This document shows positions 61,532-64,000 of a DNA stretch of 64,000 nt, piece by piece. The DNA lies in contig CACZUZ010000003.1 in assembly GCA_902784465.1 (NCBI GenBank), positions 1 to 64,000 of the forward strand. Reading direction: 5' to 3'. This DNA is from an uncultured Bacteroidota bacterium. Lineage in GTDB: Bacteria > Bacteroidota > Bacteroidia > Bacteroidales > P3. Numbering within the stretch: position 1 is the first letter of the stretch; every line of letters begins with the position of its first letter. The notes beneath the pieces are model-generated. The model was not told where the DNA came from. It made no database searches and saw only the letters and a list, made by a program, of their open reading frames with translations. The translations under genes and the position numbers were made by a program.

Positions 61532-62305
61532 ATGGGAAACACAATAGTCGACGAGAACGAAGAGTCAGGACTGGGGATGACACCCGAAAACGACAAAAAG
61601 AAAAATTTGACCGTAAAAGATTGGTCATCAGAAGACCAGCCCCGTGAAAAGCTGATTGCCAAAGGAAAGAAGGAACTCAGCACCGCTGAGCTGATTGCCA
61701 TACTGATTGGTAGCGGTTCTGTCGGGCAAAGTTCTGTGGAGCTTGCAAAAGAGATACTTAAAGCTCACAACGACGACCTCTCTCTGCTCTCTAAGCAGGG
61801 AGTGTCGGAACTAACCAAAGCCTACAAGGGCATCGGCGAAGCTAAGGCTGTCACAATAATAGCAGCTTTGGAGCTTGGTTACAGAATGTTAACCGAGCAA
61901 AACAGCAAAAAAGAATACTTCAGCAACGACAGCAACGAGGCCTTCAAATACATCGGACCGTCCCTGATAGACCTTCCTCACGAAGAATTTTGGGCCATCT
62001 ACCTGAATACCAAAAATAAAATCCTCTTCAAGAAGAGGATTTCTATCGGAGGTATCAACGAGACTGCCGTGGACATAAGACGCATATTTTCAACTGCTTT
62101 AGAGTGGAATGCCGTCAGCATTATAGTGGCTCACAATCACCCTACGGGATTCCTCACTCCCAGCACCAAAGACCTGCAACTGACAAACTCTATTGCAGAA
62201 GCAGGTAAGATTCTTAGAATCAAGCTGAGAGACCACATAATCGTTGGCATCAACCAAGATAACAGACCCGACTACTACAGTTTCTTCGACAATGGGAAAC
62301 TGTAA
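61532..62305 (+). CDS. radC: RadC family JAB-domain protein
   Basis: The 257-residue protein has an N-terminal helix-hairpin-helix part (LSTAELIAILIGSGSVGQSSVELA, KAYKGIGEAKAVTI) and a C-terminal JAB/MPN metal-binding domain with HNHPTG followed by PSTKD. RadC was once linked to DNA repair; its true role is unsettled. It has a close promoter and a terminator behind, so it is transcribed alone. Confidence 0.93.
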   Translation: MGNTIVDENEESGLGMTPENDKKKNLTVKDWSSEDQPREKLIAKGKKELSTAELIAILIGSGSVGQSSVELAKEILKAHNDDLSLLSKQGVSELTKAYKGIGEAKAVTIIAALELGYRMLTEQNSKKEYFSNDSNEAFKYIGPSLIDLPHEEFWAIYLNTKNKILFKKRISIGGINETAVDIRRIFSTALEWNAVSIIVAHNHPTGFLTPSTKDLQLTNSIAEAGKILRIKLRDHIIVGINQDNRPDYYSFFDNGKL

Positions 62306-62339
62306 AGTCAAAAACCATGGAATCAAATATCTATCAAAA

Positions 62340-62370
62340 AAAAATCCCGTGTTTCATACACGGGATTTTT
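62340..62370. terminator. Bidirectional terminator between radC and folB
   Basis: Perfect 13-base arms AAAAATCCCGTGT and ACACGGGATTTTT with a five-base loop. Confidence 0.9.
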
Positions 62371-62713
62371 CTATTGTCAGGCTCACGCCCCTCATCTTTC
62401 CTCCCAATGGAGGATTTAGCTTGGTCACCTTGACACGCACATTCTGAATTGGCGTGAAATTCTCCAGCACGGCGACGGCAATACGTTCGGCCACATGCTC
62501 CAACAAGTGGGACGGAATTTCCATCTGACGCTTCACCAGCTGGTAAATATCCAGGTAACTGACAGTATCATCTATGTTATCAGTCTTTTGAGCAAGAGAT
62601 GTGTCCAATTCGGCACGCAAATCGACTGTAAAATGGGTACCAATAGCAGCCTCCTCGGCAAAACAGCCGTGGAAAGCGTAAAACTCCATGTTCTCTATAT
62701 CTATAAATGACAT
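62354..62713 (-). CDS. folB: Dihydroneopterin aldolase
   Basis: The 119-residue protein has the family pattern: IENMEFYAFHGCFAEE at the start (with the conserved FHGC/YHGV region), DTVSYLDIYQLVKRQM in the middle and LLEHVAERIAVAVL later, ending VRVKVTKLNPPLGG. It cleaves dihydroneopterin in folate synthesis. The last codons overlap the terminator stem. It lies 31 bases behind pheS on the same strand. Confidence 0.93.
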   Translation of the reverse strand: MSFIDIENMEFYAFHGCFAEEAAIGTHFTVDLRAELDTSLAQKTDNIDDTVSYLDIYQLVKRQMEIPSHLLEHVAERIAVAVLENFTPIQNVRVKVTKLNPPLGGKMRGVSLTIEKSRV

Positions 62714-62744
62714 GGTATGAAGCAGATATTCAAAAAAAACGAGA

Positions 62745-63785
62745 TTAGACTATGGCTTCAAACTGACGGAGAAAACGGAGGTCGTTCTCGAAATAGAGGC
62801 GAAGGTCGCGTATCTGGTATTTCAGCATTGCCATACGTTCCACGCCCATACCGAGGGCAAAACCGCTATATTCATTGGGGTCGATATTGCAGGAGGCCAG
62901 GACATTGGGGTCTACCATGCCACAACCCAGAATCTCAAGCCAACCGGTACCCTTGCAAATATTGCAACCCTTGCCTCCGCAGATGTTGCAGGAGATGTCC
63001 ATTTCGGCTGATGGCTCGGTGAAGGGGAAATAGGAGGGTCTGAGGCGTATCTGCGTATTCTCACCGAACATCTCTTTGGCAAAATAGAGCAGCGTCTGCT
63101 TCAAATCAGCGAAAGAGACCTTTTTGTCCACATAGAGGGCCTCGACCTGATGGAAGATGCAGTGGGCACGGGCAGAGATTGCCTCATTGCGGAACACGCG
63201 ACCCGGAGCGATGATACGGATAGGAGGCTTGTTGTTCTCCATCACGCGAACCTGTACCGAGGAGGTGTGTGTACGCAACGCCACATCGTCTATACCTTCG
63301 CCCTTCTCAACAAAGAAGGTGTCCTGCATGTCGCGGGCAGGATGGTCATGCGGAAAGTTAAGTGCTGTGAAAAGATGCCAGTCATCCTCTATCTCTACCG
63401 ACTCGGCAACAGTAAAACCAATACGGGAGAAAATGTCAATAATCTCGTTCATGACTACCGAAAGCACATGACGGCTACCGATAGACGAGTAGTCTGTAGG
63501 CATCGTAAGATCCATGGAACTAGACTGTTGTTCGCTATTTTCAACAGTCTGCTTAAATTCTTCAATCTTAGCCTGCGCCGCATTTTTCAGACGGTTAAGT
63601 GCTTGACCTACTTCTTTTTTCTGGTCGTTGGGAACGGATTTGAATTTGTCGAAGAGGTCACTAATGACACCTTTCTTGCCTAAATATTTGATTCTAAATT
63701 GTTCTACCTGCTGTGCGCGATCATTCGACTTCTCTATGGAAGCGAGTTGTATATCACGGATAAAATCTTCTATCTCTTTTAGCAT
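62745..63785 (-). CDS. pheS: Phenylalanine--tRNA ligase alpha subunit
   Basis: The 346-residue class II synthetase subunit begins with a coiled-coil arm (EIEDFIRDIQLASI, KYLGKKGVISDLFDKFKSV). The catalytic core carries DYSSIGSRHVLSVVMNEI, FPHDHPARDMQDTF, motif 2 FRNEAISARAHCIFHQVE and the end FALGMGVERMAML. Internal CNICGGKGCNIC near 272 is a zinc-binding-like insert found in some families. With PheT it charges tRNA-Phe. The ATG at 63785 is preceded within ten bases by the repeat array at 63792-63992. Confidence 0.95.
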   Translation of the reverse strand: MLKEIEDFIRDIQLASIEKSNDRAQQVEQFRIKYLGKKGVISDLFDKFKSVPNDQKKEVGQALNRLKNAAQAKIEEFKQTVENSEQQSSSMDLTMPTDYSSIGSRHVLSVVMNEIIDIFSRIGFTVAESVEIEDDWHLFTALNFPHDHPARDMQDTFFVEKGEGIDDVALRTHTSSVQVRVMENNKPPIRIIAPGRVFRNEAISARAHCIFHQVEALYVDKKVSFADLKQTLLYFAKEMFGENTQIRLRPSYFPFTEPSAEMDISCNICGGKGCNICKGTGWLEILGCGMVDPNVLASCNIDPNEYSGFALGMGVERMAMLKYQIRDLRLYFENDLRFLRQFEAIV

Positions 63786-63791
63786 TGTATT

Positions 63792-63992
63792 ATGATTTTC
63801 GGAGTATTCGGATTGTCGGATATTTGGATTTTTGGATTTTCGGATTTTCGGATTTTTGGATTGTCGGATTGTTGGATTTTCGGATATTTGGATTTTCGGA
63901 TTGTCGGATTGTCGGATTTTTGGATGTTCGGATTATTGGATGTTCGGATTTTTGGATGTTCGGATTGTCGGATTTATGGATTTTAGGAGTAT
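63792..63992. repeat. 8-bp repeat array upstream of pheS
   Basis: About 25 degenerate copies of GGATTTTC, GGATTGTC, GGATATTT and GGATGTTC run from the pheS start to the window end. The same family lies upstream of cysS and inside the oxidoreductase gene. Confidence 0.93.
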
Positions 63993-64000
63993 TCGTCGTT

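Overview
The window looks like chromosomal DNA of an uncultured member of the Bacteroidales (Bacteroidota), with GC near 50%. Evidence: secreted proteins with type IX secretion (T9SS) C-terminal sorting domains, a gingipain-like C25 peptidase, a PorV/PorQ-family barrel, a fused SecDF, the DUF4271-hemD-rnpA-yidD gene order, a tmRNA tag reading GETSYALAA, and promoters of the Bacteroidota type (TTTG, about 19 bases, TAnnTTTG). All identifications come from reading the sequence; no database search was run.

Layout. 1-7470 (-): 3'-truncated giant surface protein of alternating jelly-roll and fibronectin III modules. 7531-10914 (-): five-part flavin/iron-sulfur oxidoreductase with a tandem repeat in its linker. 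11167-13578 (+): T9SS cargo protein sharing a domain with the giant protein. 13.6-19.2 kb: accessory region with recombinase-tail remnants near both ends, a three-gene DUF3791/DUF3990 module, a DUF5674 pair, a long hairpin, and an AT-rich MBOAT/SGNH acyltransferase pair. 19.2-26.8 kb (-): type I restriction-modification operon hsdM, core-deleted YhcG-like gene, hsdS, four-helix-bundle gene, hsdR. 27.1-29.0 kb: tmRNA, tRNA-Asp, a HAD hydrolase, rpsT and tRNA-Glu.

29.0-47.8 kb is mostly housekeeping: cysS, an outer-membrane-like coiled-coil protein, the C25 peptidase followed by DUF4271-hemD-rnpA-yidD in translationally coupled order, lipoproteins, ribE, an S9 peptidase, a dolichol-phosphate-mannose-synthase-like glycosyltransferase, purM, a HIT protein and greA. 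Within it lies an accessory operon of a PqqD-like protein, an HPr-kinase-like protein and a signal-peptidase/VanZ fusion (43363-45357). 47.9-57.6 kb (-) is a cell-surface operon: TonB-dependent receptor, 1607-residue exported protein, PorV-like barrel. The window closes with a small membrane-anchored acidic protein, secDF, radC, folB and pheS.

The best candidates for undescribed biology are the DUF3791/DUF3990 three-gene module, the PqqD/HPr-kinase/SipW-VanZ cassette, and short tandem-repeat arrays that lie directly upstream of several minus-strand start codons (including cysS and pheS) and also intrude into coding sequence. In the restriction locus, palindromic elements sit in frame inside two neighbouring genes, and the YhcG-like gene has lost its nuclease core.
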